From: Burhinus oedicnemus
Taxonomy: Eukaryota > Chordata > Aves > Charadriiformes > Burhinidae
Length of the DNA: 64,000 nt
Assembly: GCA_008921705.1 (NCBI GenBank)
Contig: VFFE01009205.1
Coordinates: forward strand, 2,292,229-2,356,228
Direction of reading: 5' to 3'
In this document: positions 52,260 to 62,800 of the stretch, piece by piece
Layout: each line of letters starts with the position of its first letter
How positions within the stretch are numbered: position 1 is the stretch's first letter
The notes under the pieces: model-generated
What the model saw: the letters and a program-made list of their open reading frames with translations, nothing else
What the model was told of the DNA's origin: nothing
Databases searched by the model: none
Position numbers and translations under genes: made by a program

Positions 52260-53623
52260 GTAAGTTTATTCCGTGCGCTGCAGTGAGTAAGCTTTACGTG
52301 TCTCTATGCTGTATTTTCATGAATGTGGCAGCATCATCTCAGCTGCAGCGTGGTCATATGAAATACAAATGTTACAGTATAGGGCAATATGATTCATTTG
52401 CTATTTAGCTTCTTTACTTAAGAAGTTTCTGTAATATCTCCATAATAATGAATGTAAGAATATACATATATATATTTGGTATAATACATTCATAATTCAT
52501 TTCAGATTTTATAGATCTGGTGAATCTCTTTACTCATCAACTTTGGACGGTTTTGTCATTTTGGTATTCTCTGGAGTCGTATAAAATATTGATGCATTTA
52601 GATAGAAATAAAATAAGCTTCCTTCTAACTGAAAGTTTAGTTAATTTACATTTTGCTTTAAAGAAATCTGTTATAAAAGGAAAATTTTATCAAAAAAATA
52701 AAGCACAAATGTTATTATAGCAGTATATTTAAAGGGCCCAATTTAGACTGTTCGTGAAAGGCTTTCTCATTAAGTTAATGGAAATTGTGCATATGGAAAG
52801 ATCATTGTACAGGATCCTCAAAATATCAAAGTAAAATGACTATCACAGAAGTATATTTAGAGCCACTTTATTGCCTTGCAGCAGTAATGCGTGCATAGTT
52901 CAACAGAAGAGGGGAGGGGACGGGAGGAGGGCACCGGGACCGAGTTACCTGTGAAGCTGGGTGCGCTGCTCTGGGGTTCCCCGTCCCTGGGGCAGGAGGG
53001 AGGTGCAGGTGTGGGGCCGGTGCCTGGCCATGACGCGGAGCCTCCAGCGCTGCTGCACAGGCACCCGCCTGCACGAGGAGTGGGGAGGGAGGTGGGTGGT
53101 GGACGCAGCGGGTGGTCGCTGCAGGTGGATGGAAACTGCAGAGTTGCTGCTGCTTTTTGCCTGACGGGTGGAGTTTTTCACCCCTGACCCATCTCTAAGT
53201 CTGGGAATCAGCAGATGCCTCCAAGCTCTTGTCTTTTGAGTCTCTACTGCTGAAGTTACATCTTAATGGAAGAACATAGATTGCCTATTCAAAATACAGT
53301 ATAGATTTAATCTTAATTTTTTTTAATACAAATTAGCATTGGGGTGTACTTTTTTAGGTCAAGCTCGTAGGGTTGACTCTCTGAGCCATGCTTACAATGA
53401 GTAGTAACTATTCATGCATTTAGTTCCAGCAGATCTGATGAGATTAAGCTGAGACTAAGTACTATTTGGTAGGAGAAAGGCTTGCACAACAGGACTCTCC
53501 AAAATGTTGCCTACATAGTAGCTTTGTCCACGTATTATTAAGCCAGACTGTTAATAATTTTTCAGAATTAATCTGATTTATTTTGTGCATATATTGACTG
53601 TTCTTGTTATTACTGTTTCTTAG
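52260..53623 (+). other. TOX3: TOX3 intron 4
   Basis: 1.36 kb, AT-rich except for the GC-rich patch at 52905-53165. No coding exon is seen between exon 4 and the HMG-box exon. Confidence 0.9.
52905..53165. other. GC-rich patch with G-quadruplex motif
   Basis: A sharply bounded 260-base block is roughly two-thirds G+C in an AT-rich intron and carries about 17 CpG. It begins with GGGGAGGGGACGGGAGGAGG and one more G (52911-52931), which fits four G runs with loops of one to seven bases. A second G-rich stretch is at 53081-53102. Frames open through it on both strands are composition effects. Confidence 0.6.
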
Positions 53624-53851
53624 GCTACTGGGGAAAAAAGAGCTGCCCCGGATTCTGGCAAAAAGCCCAAGACTCCAAAGAAGAAGAAAAAGAAAGATCC
53701 CAATGAGCCACAAAAGCCAGTGTCAGCATATGCCCTTTTCTTCAGGGATACACAAGCTGCAATTAAAGGGCAGAACCCGAATGCGACATTTGGAGAGGTT
53801 TCAAAAATAGTGGCATCTATGTGGGACAGTCTAGGAGAAGAACAAAAACAG
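53624..53851 (+). CDS. TOX3: TOX3 coding exon 5: NLS and most of the HMG box
   Basis: The 228-base exon encodes 76 residues. A lysine-rich nuclear localisation signal ([12 protein letters not shown]) occupies exon residues 13-24. The HMG box begins at 53696 with [20 protein letters not shown] and continues through [20 protein letters not shown], carrying the aromatic and tryptophan core residues of the L-shaped three-helix fold. The exon ends at EEQKQ, so the intron cuts the box before its third helix, which lies in exon 6. The acceptor is GTTTCTTAG and the donor CAG|GTAAAA. Its residues look essentially invariant relative to mammalian TOX3, as expected for the DNA-binding domain. Confidence 0.98.
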
Positions 53852-55183
53852 GTAAAAAATTGATGCAGGGTTGTCTGACAAGAAGTAAAATAGTAATCCT
53901 TGTAAAAAAATCCTCCTGCCTCTGCTCTGAGTGGACCACGCTACTTGCTGATGTAGACCTCTTACTGTGTAGAGCTACACTGATTTTTGAACTTGCTGAA
54001 GACCTGGCATCTAAAAAGCATTTTGTTATAAGAGCCAGTAGGTAGTATTAAATGGCTGTATTTGTCTTTACATTTTAAAGGGCAGTTTCTAAAGAAGCTT
54101 AGGTGATACTGTCCTAGAGTCCTGTTAAGACCATCTTTTGATGATTCCTATTTCAAAGCTCTTGTTTCCTATTAATCAGAAGTTAGAAGAGAAAAGGGGA
54201 AGGTACAGCACATTTACCATTTCCCTTTGATCTGCCTTATGAATTTGTTACAAAGCGTGTTGATTTCCAACCTTTGAAGCCAATCCTCTGCGCCTCATTA
54301 CGCTGTTGTGTGTGAAATGTTATCTCCAGCTCAAACTTGGTACAGAATGATGAGTTCTGTTCTTCCTTGAGGGTTGTTACTCGTTCTATACACGTAACTT
54401 CTACACAGGGATTGAAGGGGAAAAAAAAGTCCTTTGAGGCTGTTTGCCTGTTGATACTCCGTGCAGCTCCCAGTGACAGTTAATGGAAGCTGCGATGGAA
54501 GAGTAGATTCCCATATAGGACACCTTCTGGCAAGATATGAATGATTCTTGTTTGTGAAATACATTTGAAAACTTTTAGTCTGACCTAACAGATGGTGGTG
54601 AACTATAAATTTATTGATGATGAAAAATACCAATTAATACACTTTTGCCTAACCTTGTTTAACTCAATGGGATTCTCTCATACTGGGTTTGGAGAAAGTG
54701 GATTGTCCAAGCTCTATGAACCACCTGTTCTAAAGGTATAAAGATTTTTTTATACATAGTTCAAATATCTGTTTAAAAAAAAAAAATTTCCCTAGGCATT
54801 TTTTTGCTATTTTATACTGCTACAGGTACTTTTTAGCATCTGAAATACTCAGTGTCCTAATATCCCTGTTGCTTAGAGTCGTTAAACTATCGTTTCCTGG
54901 GGAGGTAAGGTGTGCATAGGGAGTCTTGTCAAACAGTTGGCTGCTGTAGCAGCTTTTTTTATTCACAATAAATCAACATAAATTGTGGTGCAAGTCCTGT
55001 GAGCAGACCTGAAAGTCTGTAATAACCTGCGAGAATATTTAGATATTTCAGGGAAGAAAAAGGACATATAACAGTAGAGTGTTTTCAGGTTTGTGGTTTT
55101 TGTTTCTTTGCAAGTGATTTTGAGAGCATTGTGGCCAAAACGTCTTAATAATTGAAGGTGGTGAAATTGTGGTCTCTTAATAG
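53852..55183 (+). other. TOX3: TOX3 intron 5
   Basis: 1.33 kb that interrupts the HMG box. No repeats or exons are recognised. Confidence 0.9.
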
Positions 55184-55264
55184 GTATACAAAAGAAAAAC
55201 TGAAGCTGCCAAAAAAGAATACCTAAAGGCACTTGCTGCCTATAGAGCAAGCCTTGTTTCGAAG
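55184..55264 (+). CDS. TOX3: TOX3 coding exon 6: end of the HMG box
   Basis: The 81-base exon encodes 27 residues, [20 protein letters not shown] then RASLVSK. This is the basic third helix that closes the HMG box. The acceptor is TCTTAATAG and the donor AAG|GTAAGC. It is phase 0 on both sides, so skipping it would keep frame but destroy the DNA-binding fold. The exon follows exon 5 after 1.33 kb. Confidence 0.97.
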
Positions 55265-57406
55265 GTAAGCCTAATAATGCCGTCAATGTAATGCAAGTTA
55301 GCTTTTGGCAATGGTGTTTAAGTACTGGGGGAGTGTTACACAAAATAAAAGTAGAATCCTAGGATTTCTGTAATACAGCTGTACAAGGTGTTGTGCTGCT
55401 GCTTGAACCCTGCTTAGTCTCTGCAAAAAAAAAAAAAAAAAAAAAAAAATCATCTCTGTAATGGCACAGCAATGATTACCAAACAATAACTTTGTAAATG
55501 TACATCTTCCATTATCTATGGAGGCAAAATAATGCACTTCACTACAAAAGTAAAATTCAGTCATGAAAAATACACTGACCTTTTGACACTAACATTTGCA
55601 AGCTATTCGCGGAGTTTTGTTTTTCCTCAAGTGCTGCTTCTTGAAAGACAGACTTGCTTTGCGTGGAGCTGGAGAGCAGTTTTATTGTATGACGAAGCTT
55701 AAGTATTTCTTGCAGGTGAGGGGAAAAAAATGCATGGTGGCACTGAATTTGGAGAGTACTTACAAATGGACTAGCTGGCAGTGAGCCATATGGAGTATTT
55801 TAGAGGATCCTGAGTTAAAATAAAACTCATGAAGAAAACAAAGCTGTGCTGTCTTATTTGAGAATTTACCTTTTTAACCGGCAGCACTATGCTGGTTGTA
55901 GATCTGTTGCATCTGAATAACATAAAAGGAAATATGCTTATGGCCATCTAAAATATGGGTAAAAATTAATCAAGGTGATTATTTCTCTAATAATATTTCA
56001 TAAAGATCAATTACAAAAATATCTTCGATCACAAGAAAGCAACAAAAGAAAGTGATGATACCTGACTCCTGAGAATATTTATTTGAATGTACATCTGCAG
56101 AGCAGCAGAAATTACACACGTGCGTTCTTGAAAGCTGGAAGATTTCTTCTTGTGTTGAGAAGCTGCGTTGTTCTGTTGTCTCTAGGACTTAGATAATATT
56201 CTCAAAGCCTTTAGTATCACAATGCTGAGTTCAATGGCAGTTGGAATTCTAAATACCTTTGAGGGAATTTATTTTGTCGGTTTTAAGTTCCCTTTTCAAA
56301 AACATCAGAAATCATATTTTCTCCCAAAACCCATGGGACCTGGACTGCTGAGTAACTTGTGGGAAGACTGCGACTGGAAATTATACTCTAAGTCCAGTAT
56401 TCATCTCATCTCCTCTAACTTAAGACATCCTTGCTGTAGCTTTTTCATCCGAGGGGGATGCTGGGAGTAGGGATGGAACAGACACTTCTACAGCACAATT
56501 TGATGCGTTCTAAGGTAAATGTCTAAAACACGTCAGTTAATTGTGCTGGAAGACTTTTTCTCTCCATTGTCATTATATAGGGATTCTAGGCAACTATTCT
56601 ACATGTCATGCACAATGCAGATATGTAAAACTATAAAAGACGAATCTCACCTTTGGTGCTTAAATATATCTAATTTAAGCGTACACAATATTTATAAATT
56701 TACCTAGAAAACCTATGCCTTCAAAGGCACCAGAACACCTCATTTATTGCAGTAGGCCTCTTTGGACAGTATTTTCCCGCAGGTTTGCCTCATCAGAAAC
56801 CTGCAGGACACTGGAAGTAGGCAGGATTCCCTAAGCAGGGCACCCCCTGATGCAACTGTACCCCTTCCAGTGGAGTCAGCTGGGTGCCTTGACAATGTTC
56901 TCTGAGCCTTTGTCTGTTGTAGATACCTGGGACTCGATGCCTTAGGTGCGCAGAACTGCAACAAGCAAATTTGAAAAGTTATTTGAGAAGTTTTATTGTT
57001 TGTGCACTACTCTTCTGCCATGATAACTGGTGCTGGGGGGATATGCTTCTGCTCAGATGTGTCTCCCAAAGAACAGGGTTTTTTTGAAAGCACAAATATA
57101 GAAAGTGTTGGGCCTTTTCTAGCTCTTTCAGCCACAAAATGTATGTGTCGTCTGTGACTTTCTGGTGTTGAACAAGGGCACGAGTTACTTTTTTGTCCAA
57201 GTAAGAACTGGATGTACCGTATACGGGGACAGGTGAAGAGTTGATGTGGGGGATCGGTGACCTTTTTCAGATTGCCGATTGATCTTGTCTGATAGAAAAC
57301 AAAAGATGAAAAAGTCTCTGTGAGTAGCTGTGACTTTTATTTCCATGTAAACAAGTAAGAATGTTTTTTCTGTTAAAAATACGATGAATTTTTTTTCCAA
57401 ACACAG
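55265..57406 (+). other. TOX3: TOX3 intron 6
   Basis: 2.1 kb containing an A25 run at 55425-55449 and otherwise unremarkable sequence. No exon is seen. Confidence 0.9.
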
Positions 57407-58153
57407 GCTGCTGCAGAATCTGCCGAGGCCCAGACAATTCGTTCCGTTCAGCAAACGCTGGCATCCACAAATTTGTCTTCCTCCCTTATTCTGAATACTT
57501 CTCTTTCTCAACACGCAACAGTATCGGCACCTCCTCAAACTCTTCAACAGTCCCTTCCCAGAGCAATCGCTCCAAAACCTTTAACCATGAGACTGCCGAT
57601 GAACCAGATTGTAGCTTCTGTTACCATTGCACCGAACATGCCAACAAACATTGCAGCTCCCTTGATAAGCTCTATGGGGACAAATATGGTGGCAGCGCCA
57701 TCTTCCTCTCAAGTCAGTCCCTCAATGCAAAGCCAGCAGCACCAGATACAGCAGCTCCAGCAGCAACAGATGCAGCAGATGCAGCAGCAGCAGCTACACC
57801 AGCACCAAATGCATCAGCAAATACAGCAACAAATGCAACAGCAGCATTTTCAGCACCACATGCAGCAACATTTGCAGCAGCAGCAGCAGCAGCAGCATCT
57901 GCAGCAGCAAATGAGCCAACAGCAGATGCAACAGCAACTGCAGCACATGCAGCTTCAGCAGATGCAGCAGCAGCAAATGCAGCATATGCAGCACCAGTCC
58001 CAGCCTTCTCCTCAGCAGCACTCTCCGGTAGCCTCGCAGATCACTTCTCCCATCCCTGCCATTGGGAGCCCTCAGCCAGCACCTCAGCAGCACCAGTCAC
58101 AAATACAATCTCAGACACAGACTCAAGTATTGTCGCAGGTCAGTATTTTCTGA
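57407..58153 (+). CDS. TOX3: TOX3 coding exon 7: Q-rich C-terminus and stop
   Basis: The 747 bases encode 248 residues plus TGA, starting [20 protein letters not shown] after an AACACAG acceptor. The first 105 residues are a conserved Ser/Thr/Pro-rich region ([14 protein letters not shown]). From 57728 to about 58016 the protein is dominated by Gln with Met, His and Leu interruptions, the feature that defines TOX3. The longest pure codon run is (CAG)7 at 57875-57895, in [14 protein letters not shown]. The protein closes with [18 protein letters not shown], matching the family end. Frequent CAA, ATG and CAT interruptions should keep the tract stable. The antisense strand reads the tract as a leucine-rich frame, which is a shadow. 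Confidence 0.97.
   Translation, partial: AAAESAEAQTIRSVQQTLASTNLSSSLILNTSLSQHATVSAPPQTLQQSLPRAIAPKPLTMRLPMNQIVASVTIAPNMPTNIAAPLISSMGTNMVAAPSSSQVSPSMQSQQHQIQQLQQQQMQQMQQQQLHQHQMHQQIQQQMQQQHFQHHMQQHLQQQQQQQHLQQQMSQQQMQQQLQHMQLQQMQQQQMQHMQHQSQPSPQQHSPVASQITSPIPAIGSPQPAPQQHQSQIQSQTQTQVLSQVSIF
57728..58016 (+). repeat. TOX3: CAG/CAA-rich polyglutamine-coding repeat in TOX3 exon 7
   Basis: This is a low-complexity trinucleotide-like tract of CAG and CAA codons broken by ATG, CAT/CAC, TTG/CTG, ATA and AGC. The longest uninterrupted run is seven CAG. It lies wholly inside the coding sequence and encodes the Q-rich domain. Because the repeat is impure, long expansion is less likely than with a pure tract. 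Confidence 0.9.
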
Positions 58154-58299
58154 AGATAAATGATCTTGCAACATGGCTTTGCGTTGATGGAGGGGGTAGG
58201 GGTAAACCGTATTTGGCTGAAAACTGTAAATTGTTGATGGTAGTTATGCAGGGATGCATAACAGATCAAACGATCCTCTAAAGTGTCTATTAGATAGGC

Positions 58300-58305
58300 A
58301 ATAAA
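58300..58305 (+). terminator. TOX3: Proximal polyadenylation signal AATAAA
   Basis: A perfect hexamer 147 bases after the stop codon. It could give a short 3' UTR isoform. No strong downstream GT-rich element is obvious. Confidence 0.35.
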
Positions 58306-58451
58306 GAACTACAATGTAGCTGTGTATCATCTTTTAGCTGACTATAAATCATTTTGTTTTTAAAAAAAAAAAAAAAAAGCTGTGCTCTTTTTCATGTGAT
58401 GCCTTTTTAATTTATTTAAGCTTTACCTACAATATGTGAATCAAATGGCCT

Positions 58452-58457
58452 AATAAA
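58452..58457 (+). terminator. TOX3: Second AATAAA signal
   Basis: A perfect hexamer about 300 bases after the stop. Whether it is used cannot be told from sequence. Confidence 0.3.
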
Positions 58458-58985
58458 TACCTGGACCTTATGACTGTAAAATGGCCTTTCAGAGTTATAT
58501 GCTATAACCCTTCTTTCTCTAAAAGTGAATAATGCACTTCAAGGCAGTGTGAACTCATGAAGCCCTTAAAGCACAGTTGTAACTACCTGTAAAATGATGA
58601 CTGGATTTCATACAATCATACTTGTATGACATGAGTTAGTTGATGGCATTTTTTGTCATGAAAAAATAGAGTCAATCACAGATTTTTGCCAAAGCTCTTA
58701 ATTTTTTTTCTCTTAAATGTCTTCAGAAAAACAAATGCAAGTAACTGAACTTAAATGTTTGACCCAACCGTTGTGGTTTGGGCAGGTTGGTACCTCAGAC
58801 CAGGACACCCAACCTTTCACTTGATTTCTCCAAATAAACCTACTATAGTTTGTAAGAAAATATATATTGACATTTACCCTCTTACGTTAATTCCAATTAC
58901 AGAACAAATGTGAATATTATATTCTGTGTCGAAGTGATGAGTTTCAGATTTAATACACTGTATTTTTAAAAGGGAAATGCACTTA

Positions 58986-58991
58986 AATAAA
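58986..58991 (+). terminator. TOX3: Third AATAAA signal
   Basis: A perfect hexamer in very AT-rich 3' UTR. It may be a chance occurrence given the base composition. Confidence 0.25.
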
Positions 58992-59090
58992 ACTGTTATT
59001 ACAGAAAGCTAAGATGAAAAATGCAAGAGTTTTTAATACGCTGTAAAACCCGTAGAATATTTAAATGAAACTCCACAACCGAATAATCAA

Positions 59091-59098
59091 TGTAAATA
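59091..59098 (+). promoter_or_regulatory. Pumilio-type element TGTAAATA in the TOX3 3' UTR
   Basis: An exact match to the UGUANAUA consensus bound by PUM1/PUM2 in mRNA 3' UTRs. Such octamers also arise by chance in AT-rich sequence, so the call rests on location. Confidence 0.35.
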
Positions 59099-59283
59099 TT
59101 TTCTTTAAAAGTTGTAAGTTTTCATATCATGTGTTGTAAAGTTTTCATAAATGAGGCTTTAATGTAAACACTGGTAACATGAATTATTAATTGCTACATT
59201 GCTTATTGTGTTTTTATGCTGTTTTATACTTTTTTATGAGTTATGATAGCAGCAATTAAGTTGTTTGTATTTTGCTTATCTAA

Positions 59284-59314
59284 AATAAATGCTTTTATCT
59301 TGCTATAGAATAAA
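59284..59314 (+). terminator. TOX3: Paired distal polyadenylation signals
   Basis: Two AATAAA hexamers (59284-59289 and 59309-59314) lie 25 bases apart at the end of the AT-rich UTR-like block, just before composition changes. This is the best candidate for the main TOX3 cleavage region. Confidence 0.5.
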
Positions 59315-59444
59315 CACATTTCAGTAAAACCGATGGGCATAAGTCTTTGATAGAAAACCCAGAAATGTTTCCTTACGAAAACACTTTCTTGGGAAATTTA
59401 TTTAACTTTCTGGTTTTTTATTTTATCAAGCATACTGGGTAGAT

Positions 59445-59650
59445 GGGTACCGATGGGAACCGAGTGTGCGATCAGCTCTTGTGTACCCCTAAAGATGCGC
59501 CGCTGAAGAGTGGCGTACGACTTCTCTGAGGTTTCTGCGCCTTACTTCAGAGAGAGAAAGCCGGTGGTAGAGTTACAAAGCTTTCGCGGGACCCTGTGTT
59601 ACATTTATCCGCAGGAGCAGGACAGCGAACCTGTCTCTCGGCAGTAGCGT
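59445..59650. promoter_or_regulatory. Small CpG-rich patch just past TOX3
   Basis: By eye 15 CpG fall within 200 bases of about 50% G+C, so the observed/expected ratio is near 1, against strong CpG depletion around it. It begins about 110 bases after the last polyadenylation signal. It could be an unmethylated regulatory element or a promoter for a downstream or antisense RNA. Confidence 0.35.
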
Positions 59651-59816
59651 TCAGAGATGCAAATAAGCACAAATTGTGGTTTTCTTTGTATCTTTGAGTT
59701 TCAGATGTAAACGCAGCTATTGCCATGGGCTTCCCATCCATCAGCCCCCAACTCTGACACGGGCTGATCCTGACTTGCCTGACTTGTATTTTATCATAAA
59801 AGTAGGACATGATAGA

Positions 59817-59833
59817 GGGGGGGTGGGAGAGGG
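59817..59833 (+). other. G-quadruplex motif downstream of TOX3
   Basis: GGGGGGGTGGGAGAGGG fits four G runs with short loops when the seven-G run is split. Located about 0.5 kb after the presumed cleavage site. Confidence 0.45.
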
Positions 59834-62800
59834 CAGGTATTCCATACGAAGGATTTGGAAACGTTCACATCCAGTATGTTGTCAGGTTATTAGTGCTCTT
59901 CATCTATTTTTACTCTTGACAGAGAGGAGAAATCCTCTATTTTCTTCTTCCCCTTCTTTGCCTGCAATAGCTGTGCTGCGAGTGCAGTCTGACCACTATC
60001 CCCAGTTGTCTTGCATGATTAATTACAGCATCTGTCCTGTCAGAAGCTATAATGAAGAGGTCTTGATAAAAATTGCAAATTACCGCTGGCAACAATCTTA
60101 AACTGCTTATGATAAAATGAAAATTAAAAACAGCAAGTGTCAAACCTGAGCAGAATCCTAATCCTGTTTGAGGCTGCGTCCGTGGCTACCACGCGCAGGC
60201 CACAACCGAAAAATAATGGAATACAGATGCCCAAAAAGTTGCAGCCAGACTTGAGGGAAGAGGTAGGATACCATGTGAGCTTATTAATAATGAATTCAGC
60301 TTTCAATATTTCATCATTGTCAGGTACTGTTTATTATGTACAAATACTGAGCAGCAAGAGATTCTAATTATAAATTTATAGATTTCTTGGAGCAGAAAAA
60401 ATCATGTATAAATTGAAGCTTTTCATAATAGGTGTTAGTTGACAGCTACCCATGCTCCTAATAGCCTTAGTATGATATCTAATAATGCCTGGGAGGGCGG
60501 ATGTTTATTCCAAGCGGGAGGAAGCCTGCCTGCATTCGAACGGGCACGGCAGAGGCTGGTCGGGAGGGATTTTTCCGTGTGCTGGTTTTAACCAATGTTA
60601 CATAACAAAGGGAACCATTTTCTTGTAGTTTTGAAACCTTTAGACAACCGTCTTCAGAAATAATTGCTAAACTGCACGTGACAGTAATTGTGCATTAGTT
60701 CTATAATTGTCATTTTGAAGACCTATGAAGTATCGTTGGAAAAATGTCACTAGTGATAAGAGTTAATTACAACTGAAGTCTGTTTTCAACTATTTGCAGC
60801 GAGAAGCAGGTGTTATTACACTCATTAAATGATTTCATAAATCCTGGGTTTTATCACATTTGATTAAGAGCTGCTGAACTACTGATGGTCAATTCCAGGA
60901 AAAATAGTTTTAATTACTGCAGCTAAACAAAATTAATCATCAAGCAGGACTGTACATTTTAAATATCAAAATGTGAATCTTGAAAAACTGGAGCATCCCT
61001 TTGCTTGCCACAAAATTATATTTTACATTACCCACAATAGCATATTGCAGAACATCTTGTGTTTCAAACTGTGCAAGTTGGTGTTCGTATTCCCTAAGTC
61101 GAAGTGAATAACTTTGCTATCATAGGTCGTAAATAAAACTGTTAATTTAAATAGCTTAATGTGCAATTTATACAGGAAAAATGTAGTATCTGTACGATTT
61201 CAGTGTCGTGCAGGGTTTATAGAATGTTTTCCTTCATATCATTTACAAGCACTTAACTGCTCCCTTCTTTTCCTGAGGTTTCAGGTGCTTTATCACCCCG
61301 GTTAACCACATTCTACTTTCACATTAACCCAGGTTGACACATGATGAAAGAACATAAGGAGGTTTAATTTTTAGCTGACACAGGGTCATTAGTTTCTAAC
61401 TTGGAGAACAAAGGCTTTAAATACCTCTATGCAACATAATCTCAATTTTATATTATCACCTGACCATTGTGGTTGGCAGGACAGATGGATTAAATATCTC
61501 AAGTTTAACCAGAAGTCTTGCACTGACTCTTTTCAGTGGGGATTGGCTATTTGAATGGCTCCTTTTCCATTTCTCACTTCATGGAGTATTTTGCAGCACC
61601 GGACTTCATTCTAACCTTTCCCTCCCCCCTTTGTTTGGCTTTTGTTTTGCAACAGCTGTTATTATCGTTTTTGGTCAGCTGTGATTGCTGGAGGCAAAAT
61701 AGGACCAGATGGTGTTTTGCTATGCATGAATGGCGAGTTAGAGGAGTTTAGATTGAATAGGCCAAGTTTGAATGGTGTCTATGCACCACCTGCCCTCTTC
61801 AGCAGCAGCATACACATCATAGGAGCATGATCTGTCTCAGACCTACTAGAATTGGATGGGAATGGAGAGCGCCTCGTTGGATTTTCTCCATATTTATTGA
61901 TCTTCCATGCACTAACAGCATAATGCAGTACACAGTCAATTTGAGTTAATTGGATATGACACAGCATGTACATGTAATCTATCACTGTAGTCTCCTGGTA
62001 CACTTTAGGTTTTGCTGCCGCAAGAACATGCAGTATTAGCCTGCATTAATAGGCTAAGTGGATGGAAGCAGAACAGGATCGTTGTAGGGCTTGATTTATC
62101 AAAATATACTGTAGTTTTAAAATGATAGCCTGGAAACGGCCAGAGCTGTAGTTAAATGTGAACATTTTGGATTTGATAGACTGGACTGGGTATTCTGGCA
62201 CAGAACAAAACATACCTCGTTCCCATACTTTTCTGAGAGGTTTGCCAGTGAAATTGTAACGAGCAGTTGATTAAAAGTAGGGAGCAGCGTCGGTAGTGAT
62301 GAGCCGGTGCCGTTTGCAAAGGGGTGTGTGTTTATGTGGAGGAATCTACTTCAGAGCAGAAGGGATATTACATTAAGCAAATTCTGATTTCCAGCCCCTA
62401 AACCACAGAAATTAGAATTAGGCATTCAAATTCAGTTTAGAGTAGCAAAGGGCTGCTTTGGTATCCTAAAAGTGGTCATAGAGGTAGAATTTAAATGTTA
62501 GAGAAATTTAAGATCTGTTGTATCCTCCGTTAAGGTTGACTGAAAGACATCGGGTATACAGAAGTTGGGTGTGGATGTTACGGAATAAAATACATGTTAC
62601 AAATAATAAAGTATGTAACGATAACATACAATACATAAATTGCGTGAATTCTTGCAGCAATTGGATGTTTAAAAGCCTACTTACGTATGTAACTGGGGGT
62701 CGTGATCACGCTCTGCCTAAGTTGGCAGGAGCTGCTTACTCGGTGTCTTTGTCTGTGGTGTCAGGTAGCCGAGTGAGCTACTTTATTATGAAAATTGCAT

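Larger units (their letters stand above)
33388..59335 (+). other. TOX3: TOX3 gene, exon 2 to presumed 3' end (overview)
   Basis: Six exons encode 22, 85, 90, 76, 27 and 248 residues, 548 in total. The human protein is about 576 residues with about 29 from exon 1, so everything except exon 1 is present and intact. From family knowledge, TOX3 (also TNRC9/CAGF9) is a nuclear HMG-box factor that binds DNA by structure rather than strict sequence and co-activates calcium/CREB-type transcription in neurons; its human locus is a breast-cancer risk region. The C-terminal glutamine tract separates it from TOX, TOX2 and TOX4. All visible junctions are phase 0 and no frameshift or premature stop is seen. 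The promoter and exon 1 were searched for by eye (the family's conserved start followed by a Tyr-rich stretch) and not found. Confidence 0.95.
58154..59335 (+). other. TOX3: TOX3 3' untranslated region (end inferred)
   Basis: AT-rich sequence follows the TGA stop and has no further coding potential. Five AATAAA hexamers occur (58300, 58452, 58986, 59284, 59309). The last two lie 25 bases apart and precede a change to GC- and CpG-richer sequence near 59450, so I place the main transcript end shortly after 59314. A Pumilio-type TGTAAATA is at 59091. The 3' boundary is inferred; shorter isoforms ending after 58305 or 58457 are equally possible without transcript data. Confidence 0.6.

Noticed and set aside
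52891..53187. Several open frames on both strands in the GC-rich patch
   Set aside because: High G+C lowers stop frequency; no domain or splice context.
55425..55449. A25 run in intron 6 as a retroposon tail
   Set aside because: The nearest AATAAA is about 80 bases upstream, too far for a 3' end, and no element is recognised.
57794..58093. Minus-strand leucine-rich 99-codon frame
   Set aside because: It is the antisense of the CAG/CAA tract (CTG/TTG = Leu), with no independent support.
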